From Sphingomonas taxi (lineage in GTDB: Bacteria > Pseudomonadota > Alphaproteobacteria > Sphingomonadales > Sphingomonadaceae), in contig QFMX01000011.1 in assembly GCA_003240625.1 (NCBI GenBank), positions 1 to 64,000 on the forward strand: a stretch of DNA of 64,000 bases, given 5' to 3'. A program made the position numbers and the translations under genes. Under the pieces are notes generated by a model. It saw only the letters and a list, made by a program, of their open reading frames with translations, had not been told where the DNA came from and ran no database searches. Below are positions 1 to 7,825 of the stretch, piece after piece. Numbering within the stretch: the stretch's first letter is position 1; every line of letters starts with the position of its first letter.

Positions 1-1331
1 GCCGCCATCTCGCGCTCGCCCTGGAACACGCGGATCGTCACCGCGCCCTGGTTGTCGTCGGCGGTCGAATAGGTCTGCGACTTCTTGGTCGGGATCGTCG
101 TGTTGCGATCGATCATCCGGGTGAACACGCCACCCAGCGTCTCGATGCCGAGCGACAGCGGCGTCACGTCGAGCAGCAGCACGTCCTTGACGTCGCCCTG
201 CAGCACGCCGGCCTGGATCGCGGCGCCCATCGCGACGACCTCGTCCGGGTTGACGCCGGTGTGCGGCTCCTTGCCGAAGAACTGCTTCACGACTTCACGG
301 ACGCGCGGCATGCGCGTCATGCCGCCGACCAGCACGACTTCCGAGATATCCTCGGGCTTCAGGCCGCCATCGGCGAGCGCCTTGCGGCAAGGCTCGAGCG
401 TACGCTTGACCAGATCCTCGACCATCCGCTCCAGGTCGGCGCGGGTGATCGACTTCACCAGATGCTTCGGGCCGTTCTGATCCGCGGTGATGAAGGGCAG
501 GTTGACCTCGGTCGACTGCGCCGAGCTGAGCTCGATCTTCGCCTTCTCGGCCGCTTCCTTCAGACGCTGCAGCGCCAGCTTGTCCTTGGCGAGGTCGATC
601 CCTTCCGCCTTCTTGAACTCGTCGGCGAGATACTGGACGATCTTGTTGTCGAAATCCTCACCACCCAGGAAGGTGTCGCCGTTCGTGGCCTTCACCTCGA
701 ACACGCCGTCGCCGATTTCCAGCACCGAGATGTCGAACGTGCCGCCGCCGAGATCGTAGACCGCGATCGTCTTGCCGTCCTGCTTGTCGAGGCCGTAGGC
801 CAACGCCGCCGCGGTCGGCTCGTTGATGATGCGCAACACTTCGAGGCCGGCGATCTGGCCGGCGTCCTTGGTCGCTTGGCGCTGCGCGTCGTTGAAGTAC
901 GCGGGTACGGTGATGACCGCCTGCGTGACCGTCTCGCCGAGATACGACTCCGCGGTTTCCTTCATCTTCTGCAGCGTGAACGCCGAGATCTGCGACGGCG
1001 AGTAATCCTTGCCGCCGGCCGAGACCCACGCGTCGCCGTTCGGCCCGCGCGAGATCTTGTACGGGACCAGCTCGGTGTCCTTCTTGGTGATCGGATCGTC
1101 GAAACGACGGCCGATCAGGCGCTTCACCGCGAAGATGGTGTTGTCGCCGTTCGTCACTGCCTGGCGCTTGGCCGGCTGGCCGACCAGTCGCTCGCCATCC
1201 TTGGCGAACGCGACGATCGACGGCGTGGTGCGCGCGCCCTCGGAATTCTCGATGACCTTGGGCTTGCCGCCTTCCATCACGGATACGCAGCTATTGGTCG
1301 TGCCGAGATCGATACCGATTACTTTAGCCAT
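1..1331 (-). CDS. dnaK: Chaperone DnaK (Hsp70), C-terminal part outside window
   Basis: ATP-dependent cytosolic chaperone that binds unfolded peptides with DnaJ and GrpE. The first 443 residues are present and the gene runs off the left edge. The protein opens with the Hsp70 phosphate loop IGIDLGTTNSC (residues 5-15), then shows VPAYFNDAQRQATKDAG, the second phosphate motif YDLGGGTFDISVLEIG, the adenosine motif VVLVGGMTRMPRV and the linker DVLLLDVTPLSLGIET. It ends inside the beta substrate-binding domain, so the helical lid is not visible. The ATG at 1329-1331 lies about 80 nt behind a heat-shock-type promoter. No strong Shine-Dalgarno is adjacent; an AGGGG lies about 17 nt upstream. grpE and hrcA are nearby on the same strand, but thrC and a small gene intervene. 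Family assignment is certain; the end is truncated by the window only. Confidence 0.98.
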   Translation of the reverse strand, partial: MAKVIGIDLGTTNSCVSVMEGGKPKVIENSEGARTTPSIVAFAKDGERLVGQPAKRQAVTNGDNTIFAVKRLIGRRFDDPITKKDTELVPYKISRGPNGDAWVSAGGKDYSPSQISAFTLQKMKETAESYLGETVTQAVITVPAYFNDAQRQATKDAGQIAGLEVLRIINEPTAAALAYGLDKQDGKTIAVYDLGGGTFDISVLEIGDGVFEVKATNGDTFLGGEDFDNKIVQYLADEFKKAEGIDLAKDKLALQRLKEAAEKAKIELSSAQSTEVNLPFITADQNGPKHLVKSITRADLERMVEDLVKRTLEPCRKALADGGLKPEDISEVVLVGGMTRMPRVREVVKQFFGKEPHTGVNPDEVVAMGAAIQAGVLQGDVKDVLLLDVTPLSLGIETLGGVFTRMIDRNTTIPTKKSQTYSTADDNQGAVTIRVFQGEREMA

Positions 1332-1373
1332 GAGTTCTGATTAGCCCCTCACTTGAAACGAAAATACGAAACC

Positions 1374-1401
1374 GGTTCCACCCCGTTACGGCAGTGGAAC
1401 C
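1374..1401 (-). promoter_or_regulatory. Stem-loop in the dnaK 5' leader
   Basis: A perfect 8-bp inverted repeat GGTTCCAC / GTGGAACC is separated by 12 nt and lies between the predicted dnaK promoter and its start codon, so it would be transcribed in the leader. It does not match CIRCE (TTAGCACTC-N9-GAGTGCTAA), although hrcA is present in the window. It might be an RNA element that modulates dnaK translation or a protein-binding site; the function is inference. Confidence 0.5.
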
Positions 1402-1419
1402 TTTCTGATGATGGGCGCG

Positions 1420-1447
1420 ATATAGGTGGCCTCGCGCTTGCCGCAAG
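1420..1447 (-). promoter_or_regulatory. Heat-shock (RpoH-type) promoter of dnaK
   Basis: On the minus strand CTTG (complement of 1444-1447) is followed after exactly 18 nt by CTATAT (complement of 1420-1425). This fits the alphaproteobacterial sigma-32 consensus, CTTG spaced 17-18 nt from CYTAT. It lies about 90 nt before the dnaK ATG, which gives a leader of roughly 80 nt containing the stem-loop at 1374-1401. Confidence 0.7.
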
Positions 1448-1499
1448 ATTGTACCGGTCATAGGATGCGCAAGTGGTCTGGCCCGGAGAAAAGTAACCT

Positions 1500-1937
1500 A
1501 TGCGTATCGTTTTCGGACTGGGTGTTGCCGCGATGGCACTGGCGTCGTGTTCGCAGCCCAAGGAGTTGTCGGTCGACGGCGCCTATATCCGGCTGGGCGC
1601 GGTGACCGGACGCCCCGCAGCGGCGTATTTCACGGTGCACGGCGGGCCGACCCCGGCGACGCTGATCTCGGTCACCACCGACGTCGCGATCAAGGCCGAG
1701 ATGCACGAGACGATGGCCAAGAACGGCGTGACCTCGATGGCGCCATTCACGCGCCTGGAGATCCCGGCGAACACCGACGTCGCGTTCGCCCCGGGCGGGC
1801 GACATGTGATGCTGTTCAACATGAACCCGGGGATCAAGCCGGGCGCGCGAGCGATGCTGACCTTCGCGTTCGCCGACGGGACGCGGATCCTGTACAACGC
1901 GAACGTCGTGGCTGCGGGGACTGCGACGGCGAAGTGA
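1500..1937 (+). CDS. PCu(A)C-type periplasmic copper chaperone lipoprotein
   Basis: Small lipoprotein of 145 residues in the PCu(A)C (DUF461) family, whose members carry Cu(I) in the periplasm towards cytochrome c oxidase. The signal sequence ends in a lipobox LASC (Cys17). The copper-site pattern is present: M68-H69, then M80, and later H102-x-M104, matching the family H(M)-x10-M-x21-H-x-M arrangement. The chain then has the short beta-rich ending usual for the family. Its stop codon overlaps the GTG start of the next gene, so the two are probably translationally coupled. It is transcribed away from dnaK. No sco or cox genes are in view. Confidence 0.85.
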   Translation: MRIVFGLGVAAMALASCSQPKELSVDGAYIRLGAVTGRPAAAYFTVHGGPTPATLISVTTDVAIKAEMHETMAKNGVTSMAPFTRLEIPANTDVAFAPGGRHVMLFNMNPGIKPGARAMLTFAFADGTRILYNANVVAAGTATAK

Positions 1938-2413
1938 CGCGTAAAGACGCAAGGCGCACACTGACCGAGGGGGAGAAAGCGCTGGCGGCATCGGTGTTCG
2001 GAAGCGCGATCGATTATTCCCAAGTCAGCCTGACGCGGCGCAAATGGGCGTTCTTCCAGCCGCGCGACACGGTGATGGCACCGCGCGGCTGCATCCACTT
2101 CCATCCCAAGGGCGACCTGTGGTGCGACGATTTCGCGCATGCGCACCTGACGCTGCAGGGGCTGTTCATCCACGAGATGACGCATATCTGGCAGCACCAA
2201 CGCGGGGTGTTCCTGCCGTTGGCGCGGCATCCCTGGTGCCGGTACGACTATGCGTTCCGGCCGGGGGTGGCGCTGCATCGCTACGGGATCGAGCAACAGG
2301 GCGAGATCGTGCGGCATGCGTTCCTGCTGCGTGCGGGCGCGAAGGTGGCGGGAGCGCCGCCGCTCGAACAATACGAGACGGTGCTGCCGTTCACGCCGCA
2401 GGTTTTGGCCTGA
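1934..2413 (+). CDS. Zincin-like protein with HEMTH motif ('vgr-related' type)
   Basis: A 159-residue protein with no signal peptide visible. It carries HEMTHIWQHQ (residues 80-89), a HExxH-type zinc-binding motif, followed by EQQGEIVRHAF (120-130), where E120 or E124 could be a third zinc ligand. Sphingomonad proteins of this look have been labelled 'vgr-related'; I recognise no VgrG spike features, so I would not take that label as a function. The GTG start at 1934 overlaps the stop of the copper-chaperone gene (GTGA), which argues for this start and for coexpression. No secretion genes are nearby. The role is unknown; a metalloprotease-like fold is inferred from the motif. Confidence 0.65.
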   Translation: MTRKDARRTLTEGEKALAASVFGSAIDYSQVSLTRRKWAFFQPRDTVMAPRGCIHFHPKGDLWCDDFAHAHLTLQGLFIHEMTHIWQHQRGVFLPLARHPWCRYDYAFRPGVALHRYGIEQQGEIVRHAFLLRAGAKVAGAPPLEQYETVLPFTPQVLA

Positions 2414-2423
2414 GCCCGTTGAT

Positions 2424-2533
2424 CCTCCCCTGCAAGGGGAGGTGGCGCGAAGCGACGGAGGGGTATCGCCCTATCGATAGCGGATCACCCCTCCGTCAGC
2501 GCTCCGCGCTGCCACCTCCCCTTTTAGGGGAGG
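2424..2533. repeat. Paired palindromic repeat (CTCCCC type)
   Basis: Two outward-symmetrical units, each with a CCTCCCCT...AGGGGAGG stem, lie in inverted orientation around a GC-rich core containing GACGGAGGGGT and its complement. This is a REP/BIME-like intergenic element. It lies directly 3' of the HEMTH gene. Confidence 0.75.
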
Positions 2534-2576
2534 AATAAAGGTCGCGCCCCCGTGATTGCTTCCGTCCCCGCCCCCA

Positions 2577-2660
2577 CCGTCATCCCAGCGAAAGCTGGGA
2601 TCTCCCCGTGATAGCGCGCGCCCTTACCGCTTGAGATCCCAGCTTTCGCTGGGATGACGG
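2577..2660. repeat. Paired palindromic repeat (CGTCATCCCAGC type)
   Basis: A long inverted repeat: CCGTCATCCCAGCGAAAGC at the left is mirrored by its complement ending in GGGATGACGG at 2660. Related pairs occur at 6133-6217 and 59632-59716. Together with the neighbouring elements it fills the 300-nt gap between 2414 and 2716, in which no gene is visible. Confidence 0.75.
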
Positions 2661-2718
2661 GTGTTATTGATGACGGGTGTCATTGGATGACAGGTGTCGC
2701 CCAATGACGGCGGTAATT
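2653..2718. repeat. Four imperfect 16-17 nt tandem units (GATGACGGGTGT)
   Basis: Units begin at 2653, 2669, 2686 and 2703 and share GATGAC(G/A)GGTGT followed by a short variable AT-rich tail; the last unit is degenerate. The array appears to grow out of the terminal GGATGACGG of the preceding palindromic repeat and reaches the stop codon of the next gene. Confidence 0.6.
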
Positions 2719-2956
2719 AGAGCCAGCTACGGCCATCCGCTCCGCCACACCCGTAAGGCGGCAACTGCCCCGGGAAGCGCGCCTGCATCTTGTGGCAACC
2801 CCATGCCCGCATCGGCCCCGGCGCATAGCCGTTCAGCGCGATGCCGACCTCGTCATACGGGCTCGAGCCGCGTGCGACGTACATGTACCAACGCCCGCCG
2901 AACATCACCGCCGCCGCGATGAGCACGACGCAAACGACCTGAACGATTTTCTGCAT
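2717..2956 (-). CDS. Small single-span membrane protein, function unknown
   Basis: A 79-residue protein not recognised as a named family. One hydrophobic segment (about residues 4-21, VVCVVLIAAAVMFGGRWY-like) is followed by a polar tail with two cysteines (WGCHKMQ, PYGCGG) and a proline-rich stretch, probably outside the cytoplasm. The ATG at 2954-2956 has an AAAAGGGG ribosome-binding site 6-7 nt before it, which is why the longer in-frame extension is not used. It sits downstream of thrC on the same strand, about 107 nt away, and might be cotranscribed. Confidence 0.6.
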   Translation of the reverse strand: MQKIVQVVCVVLIAAAVMFGGRWYMYVARGSSPYDEVGIALNGYAPGPMRAWGCHKMQARFPGQLPPYGCGGADGRSWL

Positions 2957-3063
2957 TGAAGACCCCTTTTGTAAAGAAGGGCGCCCCGTTGCAGACAACA
3001 TGGATCAATTTCAACCACCGATCTGGTAGATCGCGATCCCCTCGGTCGGCCGAAATCCGCCGC

Positions 3064-4287
3064 TTACAGCGCGTCGAAATCGATAGGTCGTGTCCGATCA
3101 AGCGCTTGCGGTGCTTCCGGCATCGGATATTTCAGTCCGGTCGCGCAGTTGAAAAGAACGACCTTGTCATCCTCGTCGACCAGCCCGGTGTTCAGCGCCT
3201 GATGATACGCAGCCAAAGTCGCGCCGCCCTCGGGGCACAGCAGCAGCCCGTCCTGCTTGGCCGCGGCTTCGACCGCCTTCAGGATCGCGGGATCGCCGAC
3301 CGCGAGCGCCTGCCCGCCGCTCTCGCGTACGGCGCGGAGAATCAGGAAGTCGCCGACCGCCTTCGGCACGCGAATGCCCGCCGCGATGGTGCTCGCATCC
3401 TCCCAGCGCTCGGCATGCTCCTCGCCCGCCTCGAACGCGCGCACGATCGGCGCGCAGCCGCTCGCCTGCACCGCGAACATCTTGGGGCGCTCGGAGCCGA
3501 TCCAGCCGAGCTTTTCGAGTTCGTCGAACGCCTTCCACATCCCGATCAGGCCGGTGCCGCCGCCGGTCGGATAGAAGATCGCATCCGGCAGTTTCCAGCC
3601 GAACTGCGCGGCGAGTTCGAGCCCCATCGTCTTCTTGCCCTCGATCCGATAGGGCTCCTTCAACGTCGAGAAATCGAACCAGCGGCCTTCCGCGGCGCCC
3701 TTGCCGACGATCGCGCCGCAATCGTCGATCAGGCCGTTGACGCGCCAGACGCGCGCGCCCTGCATCGCGATCTCGCGGACGTTGATCTCGGGGGTGTCGT
3801 CGGGGCAGAACACGATCGTCTCGATCCCGCAGCGCGTCGCATAGGCCGCCAGCGCCGCGCCCGCATTGCCGTTGGTCGGCATCGCGATCTTGGTGACGCC
3901 AAGCTCCTTCGCCATCGCGACGGCCATGACAAGGCCGCGCGCCTTGAACGAGCCGGTCGGGAGGCGTCCTTCGTCCTTGACCAGCACGTTGGGGCCGCCG
4001 GACTTGGTCAGCGGTACAAGCGGCGTCTCGATCTCGCCGAGGCTGACGATGTTGTCCGTGTGCCGAACCGGGAGCAGCTCACGCCACCGCCACAGATCGG
4101 TCGGCCGCGCCTCGATCATGTCGCGCGAGATCGAAGACCGCACCGCGTCGAGATCGTAGCGGACAAGCAACGGCCGCCCAGCGCGGGAAAGCCCATGAAG
4201 CTGATCCGCCTCATACCACTCGCCGGTGATCGAGCATTCGAGATGGGTGACGAAGGTCTGGCGATCGCTGGTGAGGTTCTGATTCAT
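3064..4287 (-). CDS. thrC: Threonine synthase
   Basis: PLP enzyme of 407 residues that converts O-phospho-L-homoserine to L-threonine and phosphate. The Schiff-base lysine is K115 in LPTGSFKARG, and a glycine-rich phosphate loop YPTGGGTGLIG is visible in the middle of the chain. The N-terminal VTHLECSITGEWY segment with a nearby cysteine is typical of the longer plant/archaeal-type threonine synthases. The other fold type II possibility, a threonine dehydratase, is less likely because of this N-terminal domain and the length. It is flanked by palindromic repeats and separated from grpE by one of them, so it is probably a separate transcription unit. Confidence 0.9.
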   Translation of the reverse strand: MNQNLTSDRQTFVTHLECSITGEWYEADQLHGLSRAGRPLLVRYDLDAVRSSISRDMIEARPTDLWRWRELLPVRHTDNIVSLGEIETPLVPLTKSGGPNVLVKDEGRLPTGSFKARGLVMAVAMAKELGVTKIAMPTNGNAGAALAAYATRCGIETIVFCPDDTPEINVREIAMQGARVWRVNGLIDDCGAIVGKGAAEGRWFDFSTLKEPYRIEGKKTMGLELAAQFGWKLPDAIFYPTGGGTGLIGMWKAFDELEKLGWIGSERPKMFAVQASGCAPIVRAFEAGEEHAERWEDASTIAAGIRVPKAVGDFLILRAVRESGGQALAVGDPAILKAVEAAAKQDGLLLCPEGGATLAAYHQALNTGLVDEDDKVVLFNCATGLKYPMPEAPQALDRTRPIDFDAL

Positions 4288-4302
4288 GGACTGACTTTCA
4301 AA

Positions 4303-4466
4303 TCCTCCCCTGCAAGGGGAGGGGGACCAGCGCAGCTGGTGGAGGGGGCGTGCCGCGGGCGTACTGCTCGACGTAAACGCGCCCGGCCGCAGATGTTACT
4401 TGGGAGGAGAGCCCCCTCCACCACCGACCAAGCGGTCGGCGGTCCCCCTCCCCGTTCCGGGGAGGA
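4303..4466. repeat. Paired palindromic repeat (CTCCCC type)
   Basis: An inverted pair with ATCCTCCCCTGCAAGGGG at one end and a CCCCGTTCCGGGG hairpin at the other; the inner arms CCAGCGCAGCTGG and CCGACCAAGCGGTCGG also fold. It fills the gap between grpE and thrC, both minus strand, and abuts the grpE stop codon at 4467. Confidence 0.75.
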
Positions 4467-5006
4467 TTACCCAGCCTTGGCGACGCCGACCATCGCAGGG
4501 CGCAACAGGCGGTCCTTGATCATATACCCCACCTGCATCTCCTGGACGATCGTGCCCGGCGGCTGGTCGCTCGGGATTTCCATCATCGCCTGGTGCTTGT
4601 TCGGGTCGAGCATCTGGCCTTCTGATACGATCTTGGTGATGCCGTGGCGCTGGAACACGCTCTCCAGCTCACGACCCGTCGCCTCCAAGCCGGTAACCAG
4701 CCCCTTCATCTTGTCATCCGACCGCAGCTCGGCCGGGATCGCCGAAAGCCCCCGCGAGAGGTTGTCGGCAACCGACAGCACGTCACGCGCGAACGCCGTC
4801 GCGGCATAGGCGCGCGCGTCCTGCGCTTCCTTCTCGGCGCGACGGCGGACGTTCTGGATCTCGGCCTGCGCATACAGGACGTTCTGCTTGGCTTCGGCGA
4901 GCTGGTTCTCGAGCTCGGCAACGCGGTCGTTGGTCGCGACTTCGGGCGCGTCTTCGGCGGTTTCTTCGCGCAGGTCTGCAGGCGTGTTCTGGTCGATCTC
5001 GGACAT
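4467..5006 (-). CDS. grpE: Nucleotide exchange factor GrpE
   Basis: Cytosolic exchange factor that releases ADP from DnaK. It is 179 residues long, with an acidic N-terminal tail, a long heptad-rich helix (about residues 28-70, with NRVRR/AEKEAQD-type repeats) and the C-terminal GrpE signature around DPNKHQAMMEIPSDQPPG and GYMIKDRLLRPAMVGVAK. It begins 25 nt after hrcA on the same strand, so hrcA-grpE looks like one operon, as in many Sphingomonadales. dnaK lies about 3.1 kb further on, after thrC and a small gene. No CIRCE element was found before the operon. Confidence 0.97.
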   Translation of the reverse strand: MSEIDQNTPADLREETAEDAPEVATNDRVAELENQLAEAKQNVLYAQAEIQNVRRRAEKEAQDARAYAATAFARDVLSVADNLSRGLSAIPAELRSDDKMKGLVTGLEATGRELESVFQRHGITKIVSEGQMLDPNKHQAMMEIPSDQPPGTIVQEMQVGYMIKDRLLRPAMVGVAKAG

Positions 5007-5031
5007 TGCTTTCCCTATAAAATTGGCCGGC

Positions 5032-6075
5032 TCAACCCATCAACCGGGCGAGCGTTGCAGCCGTGAAATCCACCATGGGCACGACGCGCGCATAGTTCAA
5101 CCGCGTGGGGCCGATGACACCGACCACGCCGACCACCCGGCCGTCCACTCCGCGGAACGGTCGCGCGATCACCGAAGACCCTGACAACGCGAACAATTTG
5201 GTTTCCGCACCGATGAAAATCCGGGTCGAATCGCCGGCTCGCGCACTGTCCAAAAGCGATGCGACTTCCTGCTTTCCCTCGAGATCGTCGAGCAGGTCGC
5301 GGACCCGGTCGAGATCGGCGGCGGCGGCGGCATCGATCAACCGCCCCTGCCCGCGCACGATCAACACCGGTCGGCGATCCGCGTCCTCGCTCCACACCGC
5401 GATGCCGCGCTCGACCAGCGTCCGCGCGGCGCCATCAAGCGCCGCCTGCCCATCCGCCAGCTCGCGCTCGATCCGGCCCCGCGCCTCGGCCAGCGTCAGG
5501 CCGCCAAGCGTCGCCGACATGTAATTGCCCGCCTCGATCAACGCGGACGCCGACATGCCCTTGGGCAGCAAGATCACGCGATTCTCGACCGAGCCGTCCT
5601 CGCTGACCAGCACCGCCAGCGCCTGCTCCGGCGACAGCGCGACGAACGCGATCTGGCGGAGTTTCAGCTCGCGCTTGGGCACCATCACCAGTCCCGCACA
5701 GGCCGACAGCCCAGACAGCGCGAGCGTGGTCGCGGCCAGCGCCTCCTCGACTGGGCCACCGACCCCAGCGCGCGCCTCGATCGTCTGGCGCTCCTCGATC
5801 GACGGCTCCATCGCCTGCATCATGCCGTCGACGAACAGGCGAAGCCCGCGGTCGGTCGGCATCCGGCCGGCGCTGGTATGCGGGCTGGCGAGCAGACCCA
5901 GCCCTTCCAGCTCGCCCATCACCCCGCGAATCGAAGCGGGTGAGAGGCTCAGACCAGTCAGCTGCGCGATCGTCTTCGACCCGACCGGCGTGCCGCTCGC
6001 GAGATAGCTGTCGACGACCGCACGAAAAATGTCGCGCGCGCGATCGGTCAGTTCGGTGACGGGGGGCGTGGCCAT
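5032..6075 (-). CDS. hrcA: Heat-inducible transcription repressor HrcA
   Basis: A 347-residue repressor that in other bacteria binds CIRCE elements before groESL or dnaK operons. The N-terminal winged helix includes LSPASIRGVMGELEGLGLL, followed by the characteristic HTSAGRMPTDRGLRLFVDGMM (about residues 60-80). A GAF-like domain and the C-terminal GVVGVIGPTRLNYARVVPMVDF complete the family pattern. The gene diverges from rph. It is full length. No CIRCE-like sequence was seen near dnaK or hrcA; any target is probably groESL outside this window (inference). Confidence 0.96.
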   Translation of the reverse strand: MATPPVTELTDRARDIFRAVVDSYLASGTPVGSKTIAQLTGLSLSPASIRGVMGELEGLGLLASPHTSAGRMPTDRGLRLFVDGMMQAMEPSIEERQTIEARAGVGGPVEEALAATTLALSGLSACAGLVMVPKRELKLRQIAFVALSPEQALAVLVSEDGSVENRVILLPKGMSASALIEAGNYMSATLGGLTLAEARGRIERELADGQAALDGAARTLVERGIAVWSEDADRRPVLIVRGQGRLIDAAAAADLDRVRDLLDDLEGKQEVASLLDSARAGDSTRIFIGAETKLFALSGSSVIARPFRGVDGRVVGVVGVIGPTRLNYARVVPMVDFTAATLARLMG

Positions 6076-6132
6076 CGCTTTGATCTAGGGCGGATCGACG
6101 GGCGGACAAAGGGGGGAATGCACCCTCTCCAC

Positions 6133-6217
6133 CCGTCATCCTGACGAAAGTCAGGACCCAGGGTAACCGAACGGTGTCCCGCGTGGCTCTGGGTCCTGAC
6201 TTTCGTCAGGATGACGG
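6133..6217. repeat. Paired palindromic repeat (CGTCATCCTGAC type)
   Basis: CCGTCATCCTGACGAAAGTC on the left is mirrored by GACTTTCGTCAGGATGACGG on the right, so the whole element can form one long hairpin. It lies between the divergent genes hrcA and rph. A half copy occurs at 13224-13250. Confidence 0.8.
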
Positions 6218-6293
6218 CGGTGGTTGGACTGGCGAGCACGGAAACGAAAGGCTAGGCAGCGGGCAACCACTCACTTCCGTTAGGACACCGACT

Positions 6294-7010
6294 ATGCGCC
6301 CATCCGGCCGCGCCCCAGACCAGATGCGTGCGATCACGATCGAGCCGCGCTTCACCAAGCATGCCGAAGGCTCCGTCCTGATCGGCTTCGGCGACACCAA
6401 AGTGCTCGTCACCGCCAGCGTCGAGGAGAAGGTCCCGCCGTTCATGCGCGGCAAGGGCGAAGGCTGGGTGACCGCCGAATACGGCATGCTCCCGCGCGCC
6501 ACCAACACGCGCAACAACCGCGAGGCCGCCAAGGGCAAGCAGTCGGGCCGCACGCAGGAAATCCAGCGCCTGATCGGGCGGTCGCTCCGCGCGGTCGTCG
6601 ACCTGAAGCTGCTCGGCGAGCGCCAGATCGTGATCGACTGCGACGTGATCCAGGCGGACGGCGGCACGCGCACCGCGTCGATCTCCGGCGGCTGGGTCGC
6701 GCTCAGGCTCGCGATCGACGGGCTGCTCGCCAGCGGCAAGCTCACCGCCGACCCGCTGACGCAGAAGGTCGCGGCGATCAGCTGCGGCATCTACCAGGGT
6801 AATCCGGTGCTCGACCTCGACTATATCGAGGATTCGGGCGCGGACGCGGATGCGAACTTCGTTTTGCTGGAGAACGGCAACATCGCCGAGGCACAGGCGA
6901 CCGCCGAGGGCGCGACCTACGACGAGGAAGCGCTGCTCCGCCTGCTCCGTCTCGCACGGATTGGCTGCACCGACATCTTCGCGGCCCAGGCCAAGGCAGT
7001 CGCCAAGTGA
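6294..7010 (+). CDS. rph: Ribonuclease PH
   Basis: Phosphorolytic 3'-5' exoribonuclease that trims tRNA 3' ends. It is 238 residues long, from an ATG at 6294 giving MRPSGRAPDQMRAITI, the normal N terminus. Family motifs are intact: GDTKVLVTASVEEKVPPF, GEGWVTAEYGMLPRAT, GRTQEIQRLIGRSLR, CDVIQADGGTRTASISGG and DLDYIEDSGADADANFV. Its last codons overlap the GTG start of rdgB, so the two are coupled. The rph-rdgB order is common in alphaproteobacteria, usually followed by hemW, which here is displaced by two opposite-strand genes. Confidence 0.96.
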   Translation: MRPSGRAPDQMRAITIEPRFTKHAEGSVLIGFGDTKVLVTASVEEKVPPFMRGKGEGWVTAEYGMLPRATNTRNNREAAKGKQSGRTQEIQRLIGRSLRAVVDLKLLGERQIVIDCDVIQADGGTRTASISGGWVALRLAIDGLLASGKLTADPLTQKVAAISCGIYQGNPVLDLDYIEDSGADADANFVLLENGNIAEAQATAEGATYDEEALLRLLRLARIGCTDIFAAQAKAVAK

Positions 7011-7657
7011 GCGCCGAGGGCCCCTTTGAGGAGGGTGGGGAACCGCAGGCGATCCGCAAGCTCGCCCCCGGCAAGCTGGTCATCGCCAGCCACAACAAGG
7101 GCAAGGTCCGCGAGATCGCCGCGTTGCTCGAAGGACGGGGCCTCGAAGTCGTCTCGGCCGCCGAGCTCGACCTGCCGGAGCCGATCGAGACGGGCACCAC
7201 CTTCTTCGCGAACGCCGAACTGAAGGCGCGCTCGGCGGCCGACCTGTCGGGCTATCCGGCACTCGCGGACGATAGCGGCCTGTGCGTCGACGCGCTGGGT
7301 GGTGACCCGGGCGTCTACACGGCGGATTGGGCGGAAACCCCGAACGGTCGCGACTGGATGATGGCGATGCAGAAGGTCGAGGACGCGGTCGCCGCCAAGG
7401 GCCCGGACGCAACGCGCGGCGCGCATTTCGTCAGCGTGCTCGCGCTGGCATGGCCGGATGGTCATGTCGAATGGTTCGAAGGTCGCGCCGAGGGTACGCT
7501 GACCTGGCCACCGCGCGGGAATGTCGGGTTCGGCTACGATCCCGTCTTCGTGCCACTCGGCTACGACCAGACCTACGCCGAACTCCCGCACGAAACGAAG
7601 AACGCGATCAGCCACCGCAACGAAGCGTTCAAGCTGCTCGAAGCCGCGGTGTTCTGA
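7007..7657 (+). CDS. rdgB: XTP/dITP pyrophosphatase (RdgB/HAM1)
   Basis: House-cleaning enzyme of 216 residues that hydrolyses non-canonical purine nucleotides (dITP, XTP) to monophosphates. The nucleotide-binding motif SHNKGKVREI is at residues 29-38, followed by the catalytic ADDSGLCVDALGGDPGVYTA region and the C-terminal GFGYDPVFVP and SHRNEAFKLL motifs. The GTG start overlaps the rph stop (GTGA). It leaves about 20 extra N-terminal residues with a poorly conserved look; no better start is visible in that stretch. Confidence 0.95.
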   Translation: MSAEGPFEEGGEPQAIRKLAPGKLVIASHNKGKVREIAALLEGRGLEVVSAAELDLPEPIETGTTFFANAELKARSAADLSGYPALADDSGLCVDALGGDPGVYTADWAETPNGRDWMMAMQKVEDAVAAKGPDATRGAHFVSVLALAWPDGHVEWFEGRAEGTLTWPPRGNVGFGYDPVFVPLGYDQTYAELPHETKNAISHRNEAFKLLEAAVF

Positions 7658-7678
7658 TTTGCTTTGAGGGCGGCGCAT

Positions 7679-7806
7679 CGATCCTCCCCCGCCAGGGGGA
7701 GGTGGCACCGCAGGTGACGGAGGGGGAGGACACGGAACAGACGTTACCCTTACCTCCCCCTCCGTCTGGCAAGAGCCAGCCACCTCCCCCTGGCGGGGGA
7801 GGATCG
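7679..7806. repeat. Paired palindromic repeat (CCTCCCCCGCCAGGGGGAGG type)
   Basis: Each end is a self-complementary unit, CTCCCCCGCCAGGGGGAG at the left and CTCCCCCTGGCGGGGGAG at the right, joined by inverted GACGGAGGGGGAG segments. It lies between the convergent genes rdgB and the EAL gene, where it could end transcription from both sides. A close relative is at 49148-49274. Confidence 0.8.
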
Positions 7807-7825
7807 CAGATTAGGAGCGGTCGCC

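Noticed and set aside
261..1340. A 359-codon plus-strand frame across dnaK
   Set aside because: It is antisense to unambiguous Hsp70 coding sequence.
1332..6300. CIRCE element for HrcA
   Set aside because: No TTAGCACTC-N9-GAGTGCTAA or close match is seen upstream of dnaK or hrcA; the leader hairpin at 1374-1401 has a different sequence.
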